Shown: piece after piece, positions 1 through 9,600 of the stretch
How the letters are laid out: the number at the start of each line of letters is the position of its first letter
Numbering within the stretch: the stretch's first letter is position 1
From: a virus
Reading direction: 5' to 3' (one strand)
Virus record (IMG/VR): IMGVR_UViG_3300045975_000264
Location: 1-37,700 of that record
DNA length: 37,700 nt
Translations under genes and position numbers: made by a program
Notes under the pieces: generated by a model
The model's input: only the letters and a program-made list of their open reading frames with translations
The model's database searches: none
What the model was told of the DNA's origin: nothing

Positions 1-273
1 TCGCTTAATGCGGGTAATGCAACCATGACATGCGGCGATGATCCTGAAGATGTGGGTCAGCAAGAACTTCTTATGGCATTTGACTCGCAACTTGACTTTA
101 ATTTCAAGGTTACCTTGAATGACGCACTTACCATCTCTGGTGAACCCACGGTTCAGTACTTCCGTGGGAAGATCATGAGCAAACGCAGGAATATTGGTAC
201 GGTGGATAATATTGTTCGTAGAACATTCACCATCGGTATCAATAGCCCCATCTATGAAGTTGCTGCGACGTAA
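1..273 (+). CDS. Major tail tube protein, C-terminal part (partial)
   Basis: The reading frame is open from the first base of the window and stops at 271-273, so the gene begins upstream; the first Met in view (25) is probably internal. The 91 visible residues are rich in beta-strand patterns, with a stretch reading FDSQLDFNFKVTLNDAL followed by a YFRGKIMS segment and a closing NSPIYEV. This fits the C-terminal half of tail tube proteins of GTA-type and lambda-like siphophages, whose hexamers stack to form the tail tube. The tail chaperone and tape measure genes directly downstream support the call. The identification rests on context and general sequence character, not on a catalytic motif. 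Confidence 0.65.
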   Translation, partial: SLNAGNATMTCGDDPEDVGQQELLMAFDSQLDFNFKVTLNDALTISGEPTVQYFRGKIMSKRRNIGTVDNIVRRTFTIGINSPIYEVAAT

Positions 274-306
274 ATGCCTCGCAGTAACCCCTAAGCAATA
301 ATAATC

Positions 307-320
307 GCAGCAAAAGCTGC
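307..320 (+). other. Small hairpin between tail tube and chaperone genes
   Basis: GCAGC (307-311) and GCTGC (316-320) form a 5-bp stem with an AAAA loop in the 61-base gap between the tail tube stop and the chaperone start. There is no T-run after it, so it is not a convincing terminator. It could slow RNA decay or trim read-through behind the highly expressed tube gene. Confidence 0.25.
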
Positions 321-334
321 ATAGCTGGAGAGAG

Positions 335-712
335 ATGATGAACAAACTAGATAGCGCTCGTATAGGAATTGGTGACGTCGAAATTAGCCTTGGTGGTGAA
401 ACTAAACGTCTTAAGGCTAGTTTTCGTGCAGCCCAAACCCTCTCACGCCAATTCGGCGGCTTTTCCCAAATTGTAGATCGACTTGTCAAGATAGACTTTG
501 ATGTTATCGAATCTGTCGTGGCGGCTGGTTTGCATTTAACTGATGCTGGGCGAGATGGTTTGTCTGAGAAGATCTATGCAAGTAAACCTACCACTTTTGT
601 AGGTCCATGCATAAGGTATGTATCGAACCTAGCGAATGGTGGTCAACCAATAGAACCTAAGGATGCGGTCGAGTTTGAGGATGATGAAGACCCAAACTTG
701 ATGAGCAGTTAA
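335..712 (+). CDS. Tail assembly chaperone, short (unshifted) form
   Basis: A 125-residue protein located between the tube and tape measure genes, the standard position of siphophage tail assembly chaperones, which coat the tape measure while the tube polymerises. The N-terminal half (about residues 8-60) resembles GTA gp10-type chaperones: a short beta region with GDVEISLGGETKRL followed by helices (FRAAQTLSRQFGG). The C-terminus is acidic (FEDDEDPNLMSS). GGAG at 327-330 lies 4 bases before the ATG at 335 and 7 before a second ATG at 338; the second is the better spaced, so the protein may be 124 residues. A slippery site near the 3' end yields the long form, listed separately. Confidence 0.75.
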   Translation: MMNKLDSARIGIGDVEISLGGETKRLKASFRAAQTLSRQFGGFSQIVDRLVKIDFDVIESVVAAGLHLTDAGRDGLSEKIYASKPTTFVGPCIRYVSNLANGGQPIEPKDAVEFEDDEDPNLMSS

Positions 713-954
713 CCTATGAAAAGTATCTTGACTGGTTAGCTGCTAAGGCGCTAGGTTGGCTAGGGTGGAGTGAGGAGCAATTGCTTGACGCGGATCTTAA
801 CGCTATCTTGATTGCATACAAAGGACGAGTTGAGTTGCTGAAATCGATCTTTGGATCATCTGAAGATAAGGAAAAGACTCAGACACCTATTAAGGATTTC
901 AAAGCCTTTTCAAAAGAACATAATAGGAGATTTCCTCAAATAACTAAAGGATAA
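335..954 (+). CDS. Tail assembly chaperone, long form made by -1 frameshift
   Basis: After the slippery heptamer at 691-697 the -1 frame is open from 688 to the stop at 952-954. It encodes about 85 residues (beginning LDEQLTYEKYLDWLAAKALG and ending RRFPQITKG) with protein-like composition, but has no start codon or ribosome site of its own. A -1 slip would therefore give a fusion of about 206 residues. This copies the lambda gpG/gpGT arrangement, in which the rare extended form recruits the tape measure and the short form coats it. Without the frameshift, 713-954 would be an unexplained gap just before the tape measure gene. The heptamer and open extension are seen directly; the use of the shift is inferred. 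Confidence 0.75.
691..697 (+). promoter_or_regulatory. Programmed -1 frameshift slippery site C CCA AAC
   Basis: In the zero frame the codons read GAC CCA AAC TTG, so the bases 691-697 form a canonical X XXY YYZ heptamer. Slipping back one base re-pairs both tRNAs as CCC AAA. An SD-like GAGG at 677-680 lies 10 bases upstream, a distance at which internal SD sequences stimulate -1 shifting in dnaX. Downstream pairing is weak and I could not define a firm stimulatory stem. Confidence 0.75.
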
Positions 955-959
955 AGAGG

Positions 960-3900
960 GTGGCAGAAGTCGGTTCAATAGAAGTTTCAGTATTAGCTGA
1001 TGTTGAAAACTTTGAACGTAACCTTGAACAGGCTTTACAAGAAGCAATTAAGTTTGAAAGTCGAGCTAAGCAGCTATTTGGCGGAGTAAGTGTCGCCGCC
1101 AAGTCTATGTCTAAAGATATGGAGCTGACTGCTCGGTCAACTAAACTATTTGTAAGTGAGATGGATAAAGCAGCTCAGCAAGTAGTTGCTGATCTTGCTA
1201 GAATGGAAGCGCAGCGTAAAAGTATGGCTGCTGCCTTCACGCAAAAATTAAATATGAGTCTTGGCCTTGGTGGGTCAGCTCCAGACATAGCTTCACGTGC
1301 TGCAGACATTCAAGCTTATGGAAATGCACTTGATGATCTTAGAGCTAAGTTTGTTCCACTCTTTGCCATTCAGAAACAATATCAAGTACATGTAGATGAG
1401 ATTAATGAAGCTCATCGTATAGGTGCTATTACTACTACAGAGCATACTCAGGCACTAGCACGAGCACAGCTTCAGTATGAAGCAAATGCCGTAGCCGCTA
1501 CTCGACTAGGAAATAATCTTAAAATTAATTCATTGCAGATGGGTAACATTGCCGCCCAATTCAATGATATTGCTGTTACGATGGCTATGGGTATGAACTC
1601 ATGGCAAATTGCTTTGCAGCAAGGCACACAGATCAATCAAGTTCTTTCTGGTATGGATTTTAAGACTGCTGGAAGAACATTAGCTGGCGCCTTTAAAGAT
1701 ATCATTAGCCCAGTTTCACTTGCCACTTTTGCTATCATTGGCTTTGGTGGCATGGCCATTCAATGGTTCTTGAATACTACAAAAGCGGCCAAGACTCTTG
1801 AAGAATCGTTAAAGAACCAACTTGAAATTCTTAAATCTATGGGTCCAGTTTATGAGGAACTTGGTAAACGAAGACAAGCTGCATTTCCAGAGTTAGAAGA
1901 TCCAACTGTTGGTGTTGGTAGACTTGCACGTGAACGTGCTCAAGCTGAAGAGTTAATGCGAGAATCAATTTTTGCACAGACTGCCAGACTCCGTCGTAGT
2001 GGCGGCGGAATTATGGATATGTTATTAGGAACTGGTTTATTAAGTGGTAGTACTGCATTTGGTCGAGGTATGATTCAGCAGTTAAGATTAAAACAGCAGT
2101 TTGAACCATTTGAAGATTTAATTAGAGATCTTGAGAATGGTACCATATCTGTTATAGAATTTCGGAAGGGTGTTAATGAGATTGGTAACACTAATCCGAT
2201 ATGGAGAAAAGCTGCGGATGAAATTTTAAGAGTTTCAGATTCTCTTGTAAAATTAAATCAGCAACTTAATCAAGTTGCTAAGGGTCTTCAAACTGTTCTT
2301 CAAGGTCCTGGAGTACTTCAGCGGCGCCTTGAACAAGTGCTTGGTGGGGCTAATTTATTTCAACGTATGCATCCTGAAAATCAATTTCCATTTACTCGAG
2401 GGCGTTCACCTGAACAAATACAAGTGGAACTTTTACAGCAACAGATTCAACTGGAAGCTCAACTTCAAGATATTCAGGCTCGTACAATAGTAGAGCGGGT
2501 AGCTGCTGCTCGAGCGTTAGAGGCAGCAAGAAATGTAGAAGGTGAAACTAAAGAAGAACGAGCTGTACGAGCAAATACAGCTGCCATCTTAGAACAGGCT
2601 CGTGCTGAGCGTGAACTTGCAGATGCTAAGCGTGATCGTGATAGATCAAGTAGAGAAGCTGTTGAAAATCTTCAGCTTGAACTAAATTTAGTTGGTAAAA
2701 CTGCCGCTGAACAGGCAGCTTTGCGTTTTGAATATGAACGTTTACTTCAGATCCAACATGAGATGGAGGATCAAGGTACATCTATTGATAGGTATCGCCA
2801 AGAGATTGAGTTGCTACAGCAAAGAACTGAAGCAATTAAGCAATATACTCAAGCACTTAATCGTGCGAAACTTCAATTTGATATTATGACTGAGCGTGAA
2901 GAAATCTTTATGAAGGAAAGTGAGCGAGAAATCCGTGGAAGAATTAGAGGCGCTGGTCTAGATCCTAATATGGAACCTGCCTTACAAGCTCAGCTTCGTT
3001 ATAATCAAGAACTTGAACGTACTCGTGATACGTGGCAGATGATCTTTGATGAGGTAAATAGTGGCGTCGATAGCATGGTTGATGCCCTATTTGAGGGTGG
3101 TCAAAGTTTTGAAGATACATTAAAACAGATTGGTCGTCAATTTGCTCGGTTGATGTTTGACCTTGCAGTAACTAATCCTATTAAGAATTGGCTTACCGGT
3201 AGTGAGTTTAAAACGATTGCGGATTTAGGTATCTTTGGGAAAGGTGCCTCGAGTGGTCGTGGTGGAGGCTTTGGCGGGGCACTTGGTAAGTTGTTTGGGG
3301 CAGATAAGATAGCTACTGCAACGATGCAGGTGCAAGCTGCTACAGTTATTGTGAATGGTGGTATTCCAGGTCTTCCTGGTGGAATCCCAGGGCTACCAGG
3401 TGCTGATGGTGGAGGGGGTGGTGGAGGTGGCGGGCCAACAGACATAGCCCAGAAGTATATTCAAAGCCGTATAGATTCTGCATTTGGTACTAAGCCTTCT
3501 TCAGCATCAACTAGTGGTCAAAATTATATTCAAACTCGTATTGATCAGGCATTCAGTAGCATAACTGGTGGAGGTGGTGGTGGCGGGGGTGGTGGTGGCA
3601 ACTGGCTAAATTATATAAATCAGAGCGCTACACGTAATTTACCTTTGAGCCCTAAGCTTGTTGAACAAATGAGTTTCCTTCAGGATATGGGCATTAGGAT
3701 GGATGTCTTTTCTGGAGGGCAACCAGCTTTTGGGGCTGGTCGTGTTGGTTCCCATCGACATGATCTTGGCGGAGCTGCTGATGTATTCTTTTCAAAGGGT
3801 GGTCGACGTCTTGATTGGGCGAATGCTGAAGATGTTCCAATTTTTCAAGAAATTGTTAGTCGAGCCAAGGCACGTGGCGTTACTGGATTTGGTGCTGGTG

Positions 3901-4700
3901 AAGGTTATATGCAACCAGGTAGTATGCACATAGGTGGTGGTCCTGAAGCTGTGTGGGGTCGTGGTGGTAGTGGGGCAAATGCACCTAGCTGGTTACGTGA
4001 TGCTGCATCAGGCCAAGGAGGTATGTCACAAGCTTCACAAGCCATTGATACTATGACAACTTCAGCAACGAATGCAGCTAGCTCTCTTGCTAAGGTTGGA
4101 TTGTCTGGCTTTGAAACTGTTAAAGGATTAACAGATGCTGCAGGTGGATTAACACAATTTGGAAATATACTTAAAAATTTCATGGCGCCGGGAGGTGGCT
4201 CAGAGGCTGGATGGTTCCAGAGTCTTATTAAAGGTGCAGGTTCACTATTTGGTGGCGGTCCAGCTGGAGCCGTGAGTTATATGCAGTCCATCTCACCTGC
4301 TGCAACTAGTGCCATTCTATCTGGTGCTGGTGGCTTGTATCAACAAGGTGGATTTACTGGTGGTAGTGATCGACGAGGAATTGCTGGTCTAGTGCACCAG
4401 AAAGAATTTGTCTTTGACGCTGACTCTACTCAAAGAATCGGGGTTCATAATCTTGAAAAGATTCGTCGAAGCAAGTTACCTGGAGCAGTTCCTACACCAC
4501 CTACTTGGTCTGCAAATGCTATGTGGAGATCTAATGGAGGCGGAGGTGGCGGAGGTCTAGGTGGATCTAACGCAACTAAAATCATTAACGTTTTTGATCC
4601 AACTGTAGTTGGTGATTATCTCTCAACTGATGCTGGAGAAAAGATGGTTATGAATGTTATGCGGCGTAATCCTAGTGGTAGAGGGGGTGCTAGTGGCTGA
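960..4700 (+). CDS. Tape measure protein with embedded M15-like peptidase domain
   Basis: At 1246 residues this is the longest gene in view, as expected for the protein that sets tail length. It starts at GTG; AAAGG at 946-950 is the likely ribosome site. N-terminal region: VGSIEVSVLADVENFE and helices, then the conserved block MGNIAAQFNDIAVTMAMGMN (from about residue 195), followed by a hydrophobic segment (about 252-272). Residues about 470-690 are long coiled coil. A lambda-type tape-measure C domain follows (FEDTLKQIGRQFARLMFDLA, about 720-740). Two poly-Gly linkers (about 817-826 and 869-880) with twin YIQxRIDxAF motifs precede an M15-like zinc peptidase module with H934-x6-D941 (HDLGGAAD) and a later MHIGGG (H990). 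The C-terminus has the usual GGFTGGS and HQKEFVFDADS motifs. Confidence 0.9.
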   Translation: MAEVGSIEVSVLADVENFERNLEQALQEAIKFESRAKQLFGGVSVAAKSMSKDMELTARSTKLFVSEMDKAAQQVVADLARMEAQRKSMAAAFTQKLNMSLGLGGSAPDIASRAADIQAYGNALDDLRAKFVPLFAIQKQYQVHVDEINEAHRIGAITTTEHTQALARAQLQYEANAVAATRLGNNLKINSLQMGNIAAQFNDIAVTMAMGMNSWQIALQQGTQINQVLSGMDFKTAGRTLAGAFKDIISPVSLATFAIIGFGGMAIQWFLNTTKAAKTLEESLKNQLEILKSMGPVYEELGKRRQAAFPELEDPTVGVGRLARERAQAEELMRESIFAQTARLRRSGGGIMDMLLGTGLLSGSTAFGRGMIQQLRLKQQFEPFEDLIRDLENGTISVIEFRKGVNEIGNTNPIWRKAADEILRVSDSLVKLNQQLNQVAKGLQTVLQGPGVLQRRLEQVLGGANLFQRMHPENQFPFTRGRSPEQIQVELLQQQIQLEAQLQDIQARTIVERVAAARALEAARNVEGETKEERAVRANTAAILEQARAERELADAKRDRDRSSREAVENLQLELNLVGKTAAEQAALRFEYERLLQIQHEMEDQGTSIDRYRQEIELLQQRTEAIKQYTQALNRAKLQFDIMTEREEIFMKESEREIRGRIRGAGLDPNMEPALQAQLRYNQELERTRDTWQMIFDEVNSGVDSMVDALFEGGQSFEDTLKQIGRQFARLMFDLAVTNPIKNWLTGSEFKTIADLGIFGKGASSGRGGGFGGALGKLFGADKIATATMQVQAATVIVNGGIPGLPGGIPGLPGADGGGGGGGGGPTDIAQKYIQSRIDSAFGTKPSSASTSGQNYIQTRIDQAFSSITGGGGGGGGGGGNWLNYINQSATRNLPLSPKLVEQMSFLQDMGIRMDVFSGGQPAFGAGRVGSHRHDLGGAADVFFSKGGRRLDWANAEDVPIFQEIVSRAKARGVTGFGAGEGYMQPGSMHIGGGPEAVWGRGGSGANAPSWLRDAASGQGGMSQASQAIDTMTTSATNAASSLAKVGLSGFETVKGLTDAAGGLTQFGNILKNFMAPGGGSEAGWFQSLIKGAGSLFGGGPAGAVSYMQSISPAATSAILSGAGGLYQQGGFTGGSDRRGIAGLVHQKEFVFDADSTQRIGVHNLEKIRRSKLPGAVPTPPTWSANAMWRSNGGGGGGGLGGSNATKIINVFDPTVVGDYLSTDAGEKMVMNVMRRNPSGRGGASG

Positions 4701-5835
4701 GCTGTGGCCTTATCGTCCTACTATCGGTACAGCTGAAAGCTTAGAGTGGTTTACCGAGATTTTACGTTCCCGTACGGGAGAGCAGCGGCTTTGTCTTCGT
4801 GAGGTCCCTCGCCAATTTTTCGACTATTCTTCAATCTTAGAAGATCATGAGTTTAGCAGAGCTAAGGCGTTTGCCCGTCGTAATGCTAATTTACCTATTA
4901 AGGTTCCTGTCTGGGTTGAGGTTACTGAGTTGGATTATAGCCTTGCAGCAGTTGACACCACTATAGATTTAGATACAACTACAGCAGATTATCGAGTTGA
5001 TGGGGATCTTATAGTTTGGAGCGATAACTCAAGAGCAATAGCAGCTACAATCTTGGCAATTACTCCAACACAGATTACCTTAACTGAGCCACTTGGCACC
5101 TCATTCAGTGCTCCGGTAGTGGCGCCTGTTCGGTTAGGCCTTGCTATGGATGGTTTCAGTTATACGCGGGAATCTACATTTACTAACGTGGGGGCCAGTT
5201 TCCTAATCATAGATAATGAAAACTTAACCTGGGTAACTGACTACCCACAATACCTTTCCCTTGATGTGATTACTGAAGAGACTGTTGTAGTTTCAGACAT
5301 TAATGAAACAATTATTCGGATAAGTGAATACGTGGATAGTGGTTTCGGTTTAATGGTTCCTGAGGATAAGTCAGATTATAATGACTTTGGTCAGACTCTT
5401 GGTTTCGTAGAGTATGGCGCGGCTGCATTGTGGCGACGTCGAAAATGGTTCTATGGTCTTCGTGGTAAGCAACAAGCCTTTTGGTTGCCTTCATTTAATG
5501 AAGATTTAAGGCTTGCAGAAAATATTACGTCTGGATCTACCTTAATTAAGGTAGATACTATTGGGCCACTTACTAGTTATGTTGGTCAACATATTATGAT
5601 TGAACTTAATAGTGGTGTTCGATACTTTAGGGAAATTGTAAGTGCAGCACAGTTATTTAATGATATAGATCAAATAGTGGTCAATTCAGCAATTAGCGCG
5701 AACATAACTCAGACAGATATTAGGAATTTTAGTTTTCTTAGTAAGGTAAGGCTTAATTCAGACACTGTTCAGTTTGAATACTTAGAGACTGGAATTACTA
5801 CAATAACTGTTCAAATCATGGAAATCCCAGCATGA
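4693..5835 (+). CDS. Distal tail protein (GTA gp12-like), minor tail protein
   Basis: About 380 residues. I prefer the GTG at 4693 (protein beginning MAELWPYRP) because GAGG at 4681-4684 sits 8 bases upstream; it overlaps the tape measure stop by 8 bases, which suggests translational coupling. GTG at 4687 is an alternative. The N-terminal region, with EWFTEILRSRTGEQRLCLRE followed by PRQFFDY, resembles the start of distal/minor tail proteins that accept the tube end and carry hub components. The rest is beta-rich (many short VDTTIDLDTT-like strands). Its place between the tape measure and the hub matches GTA gene order. The exact family is inferred from position and general pattern. Confidence 0.65.
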   Translation: MAELWPYRPTIGTAESLEWFTEILRSRTGEQRLCLREVPRQFFDYSSILEDHEFSRAKAFARRNANLPIKVPVWVEVTELDYSLAAVDTTIDLDTTTADYRVDGDLIVWSDNSRAIAATILAITPTQITLTEPLGTSFSAPVVAPVRLGLAMDGFSYTRESTFTNVGASFLIIDNENLTWVTDYPQYLSLDVITEETVVVSDINETIIRISEYVDSGFGLMVPEDKSDYNDFGQTLGFVEYGAAALWRRRKWFYGLRGKQQAFWLPSFNEDLRLAENITSGSTLIKVDTIGPLTSYVGQHIMIELNSGVRYFREIVSAAQLFNDIDQIVVNSAISANITQTDIRNFSFLSKVRLNSDTVQFEYLETGITTITVQIMEIPA

Positions 5836-6656
5836 GTTATGATGCCATAGAACATTCAGGTGCTTTAGGTCAACCTTTTTTTCTGTATGCCTTTTCAGAT
5901 AACTCTGGCACAACTCGGTTTGCATCTTTACCTCTTGACATAACTCTTGATGGTCATGTTTGGACAGCTTCGCCGATTGCTCATTCTGAGGTTGAACAAA
6001 CTGGCAACGTTGAACGTTCAATGATTGAGTTTACGTTTCCGATTAGTGATGCGTTTGCAACTGACTTTCTTCAACCTACAACTCAGATCACAACAGTAAC
6101 TATCTTTCGTTCACACCACTCGGATATAGATCATGAGTTAAGAAGCTATTGGAAGGGTCGCCTGGTTGGCGCCAAGTCCACCAAGTTTAATGTAGAGTTG
6201 GTTGCCGAGTCTGTCTTTACCTCGTTACGTCGACCTGGCTGCCGTGTTCGAGTTCAACGTAGCTGTCGCCATGATCACTATGGACCTGTTGGTTGTACCT
6301 TGAATCGTGCTGCATGGGAGGTAGCTGGCACAGTAACTGCAATAAATAATATCTCACTTACTATTCCTGAAGCTGCTTCTTTAGATAGTGGTCGACTTAA
6401 TGCTGGTATCATTAATTGGGGTGGACGCTTTGGCTTTGTACAATCACACTCTGGATCTTCAATAACTTTGGTAAGCGAAATTCCAGATCTTGAAGATAGC
6501 TTTGAGGCAAGTGGTCCACAGGCAATTTTAATGGCGCCTGGGTGTGATCGTAGTTTAACTGGCGCACGTGGGTGTGCTTCCTTCAGCAATCAACTTAACT
6601 ATGGAGGATATCTCTGGTTGCCGCAACTAAATCCATTCACCACTAGCCTTATTTAG
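5832..6656 (+). CDS. Tail hub protein with Cys-rich C-terminal domain (DUF2163 / BR0599 type)
   Basis: A 274-residue protein overlapping the previous stop by four bases (ATGA). The N-terminal half is beta-rich, and the C-terminal half carries the Phage_BR0599-like signature PGCDRSLTGARGCASFSNQ and a closing NYGGYLWLPQ segment. Five Cys are visible: 137, 145, 155, 238 and 248. In lambda gpL and the RcGTA hub protein, Cys in this C-terminal domain bind a [4Fe-4S] cluster at the tail tip; 145, 155, 238 and 248 are the likeliest ligands here. It acts as a ring linking the distal tail protein to the large tip protein encoded next. The Cys spacing is seen; cluster binding is inferred from the family. 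Confidence 0.8.
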   Translation: MSYDAIEHSGALGQPFFLYAFSDNSGTTRFASLPLDITLDGHVWTASPIAHSEVEQTGNVERSMIEFTFPISDAFATDFLQPTTQITTVTIFRSHHSDIDHELRSYWKGRLVGAKSTKFNVELVAESVFTSLRRPGCRVRVQRSCRHDHYGPVGCTLNRAAWEVAGTVTAINNISLTIPEAASLDSGRLNAGIINWGGRFGFVQSHSGSSITLVSEIPDLEDSFEASGPQAILMAPGCDRSLTGARGCASFSNQLNYGGYLWLPQLNPFTTSLI

Positions 6657-6664
6657 GAGCCTGC

Positions 6665-9600
6665 ATGATCTTTTGGAATATTGTTATAGGCATTGCTTCA
6701 TTTATTCTTAACCTTGTGTTGATGCCAAAGCCGCAAAATGCAAAGGCTTCTTCACTTGATGATGTTGATGCTCCTGTTGCGGAGGAAGGTTGGGAAATCC
6801 CGGTTGTTTTTGGAACTCCCACACTTCGAGGACCTAATGTCGTTTGGTATGGCGACTTTGATGCTGATGCAATCAAAGGTAAACGACGGTATGGGTTCTT
6901 TGGACCGAGGCAAATAATAGGTTATCAGTATCAAATTGGGATGCACCTAGTGCTTTGCCATGGTGTGGCGGATTTTATTCGTAGCATTTGGGTAGGTGAC
7001 AAGGAGGCTTGGGCGCCAGTTAATGCACAGGAGGCTTTGGAACTTCCAGTAAGCATCTATATTGATAAGCCTAATCTTTTTGGCGGTAAGGATAAGGAGG
7101 GAGGTATCTGGGGACAGGTGGATCTTTTAAGTGGTAGTCCTGCACAAGGTCAGAATGACTATCTTGTAGCGAAACTAGGTGCTGGTGCCGATACTCCTGC
7201 ATTCCGAGGCGTTGTAAGTGTTGTTTTACGACGCGGCGGCTCTGATATGAGTGGAATGCATATTGGCACAACAACCTATGTTAAGCCTTGGGATTTTACA
7301 TTAACAAGAATGCATAAAACATCTCAAGGTGCAACTCAATGGTATGATTCCAAGGTTGCGGTACCTGAGACCCCTGGCGGCGGCTTGGCTAATGAACCTG
7401 GGCTCACTTTAAATAGACCAGGTGGTACTGATCATGATATGTTCTCTCGGAACATAACAACTAACAATAACTGGGCTGCCTTGAGTACCACCTCGATACC
7501 TACTGCTGATGGTAGTACTACTAATGGTTTTAGAACTTATGTGTGGGATGTTAGGGATGGCTCTGGACGCTATTTTGATAGTACTGGTAATGTTGGCATA
7601 GGAGGCTATTGCTATATCACTAAAGGTGGCCTCTTAATTACTCGAGGAGGTGGCAATATTTGGGGAACTGGTGACACAACATTATATTGGCGAGACCTTT
7701 CAACCTCTAACATGAATGTAGTTAAAACACAAGCAGTAAGTCCTTATTACTCAGGGCCTGAACTTAATTCCGGTCTTCAAGCATGTGAAATAACTATTGG
7801 TGGCACTACCTATATGTATATGCAGATTTATCCATACATTGCATTTACTGGACCTATCATGTTGTTTGAGAATAATAATCTTGTTGCTTCGGCCCAACCC
7901 AATACCGACATTATTACTGGTTGGGGTTACTCAACCATGGGAACAGTATATGCATATGCAGAAAGTGGCTCTGCTGGCACTCATGTTTCACGTGTTAAGT
8001 GGGTTGATCATTCATTTGAATCAGCTAAGATAAATCCAACAGGAATTAGTGGGGATCTTCATGATACTATCGGGGCCATTGATTATAATCAAGCTACAGA
8101 TGAGGTAGTCATAACTCTAGTTAATGGAAGGATTCTTGTCTACACTCCAGACCTTATGACTTTGAAGCGGAGTGGTAAACCAGCTGGGATGACGGGCTCA
8201 GGGATAAATCAACAAAGAAACCTGACAGATAATATAATTGTAGATGCTAATACTGTAATGATGGTCGATGGTTCTCAATATGCGCCTTCACATGTGGTGG
8301 ATTGGTTCCATTTCGTAAACCTTAATACTTTTGAGATTGAACGAACCATTACTGTAGATTCATCTAGTTATGTCCATCGGGAGGATTCTGCACTCTATAT
8401 GGCCTTCAATGATCTTCATGGTGGTGTCTTTATTAAACGAAGTGGTGGAAACATTAGTTATACTTTATATTGGCCAGTTATCCCTGCTGAAGGGTTGGAT
8501 ATGAATCCATCCCATATTATTCGTGAATGTTTGACGGATCCATTGTGGGGTATGGGTTATACCTCAGCTGATATAGATGATGTCAGCTTTCAGGCGGCGG
8601 CAGATGCTCTTTGGGATGAATGTTTCGGACTTACTTTAGTTTGGGCAAAGGAGGAGCGTATTGAAGATTTCGTCTCTATGGTACTTAGTCATATTGATGC
8701 CTTCCTTTATCTTAAAAGGTCAACAGGTAAGTTTGTTCTTAAGCTTGTAAGAAATGACTATGATATAAACACGATCCCCATAATTAATGAAGATGACGTC
8801 ATTATGTGGGATAATATTGAGCATCGGCAACCCGCTGAGTCCATAAATTCAGTCATTGTAAAGTATACTGATCGTGGTAGCCGCGGTAAAGATGCCTCAC
8901 ACTCATTTGATAATACCGCACAGATAGCGCAACTTGGTGAACGTATTAGCACCACTAGATTTTATCCAGGAATTATGCGAGGTGGCCTTGCAGTTCGTGT
9001 AGCTCAACGTGATCAACGTTCACTAGGTATTGGCATCATTACTGGGCGGATTGTAACCAAGCGAACCGAGATGGAGGAGCTTTATCCCGGCGACCCATTT
9101 AGGCTCGTCTCGAACCGTCATCATCTAGAAGGCCAGGTCTTTCGTGTAATGGATATGCGGCTTGGAGATGGCCGAAGCAATCAGTTACAGGTACGTATTG
9201 CCCAAGACGTATTCAATCTTAATCCTAATGAGCTTGTAGATACTGGCTCAAGTTTATGGCGTCCACCTGACGCCACCCCGCTTCCTGTTACTCAGCGGTT
9301 TGTTTGGGAGATGCCATTCCGTGAGATGGTTCAGTTGATGGGGCCTGCAGACTCAGATGCACTTTTGGCAGCTAAACCAACTGCTGGACTTTTACAGGCT
9401 ACTGGAAGAAAACCTAACCCTGGAGCTACTGACATAGTTATTTATGTAGATGGTGTTGAGGAAGATTCAGCATTCTTTTCACCATTTGGGATCACAACTA
9501 CAGACCTTGCACCACTTGAAGATGAGATTGTAGTCTCTGGCGGTGTGGATCTTGATGATATTGTGCTTGGTAGCCTTGCAGTGATTGCTGATAGTTCTAA

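Noticed and set aside
335-1000. Separate gene at 713-954
   Set aside because: The frame has no start codon with a ribosome site and begins exactly at the slippery heptamer, so it is treated as a frameshift extension.
3137-3445. 102-codon ORF on the minus strand with poly-Pro start
   Set aside because: It is a shadow of the poly-Gly region of the tape measure gene.
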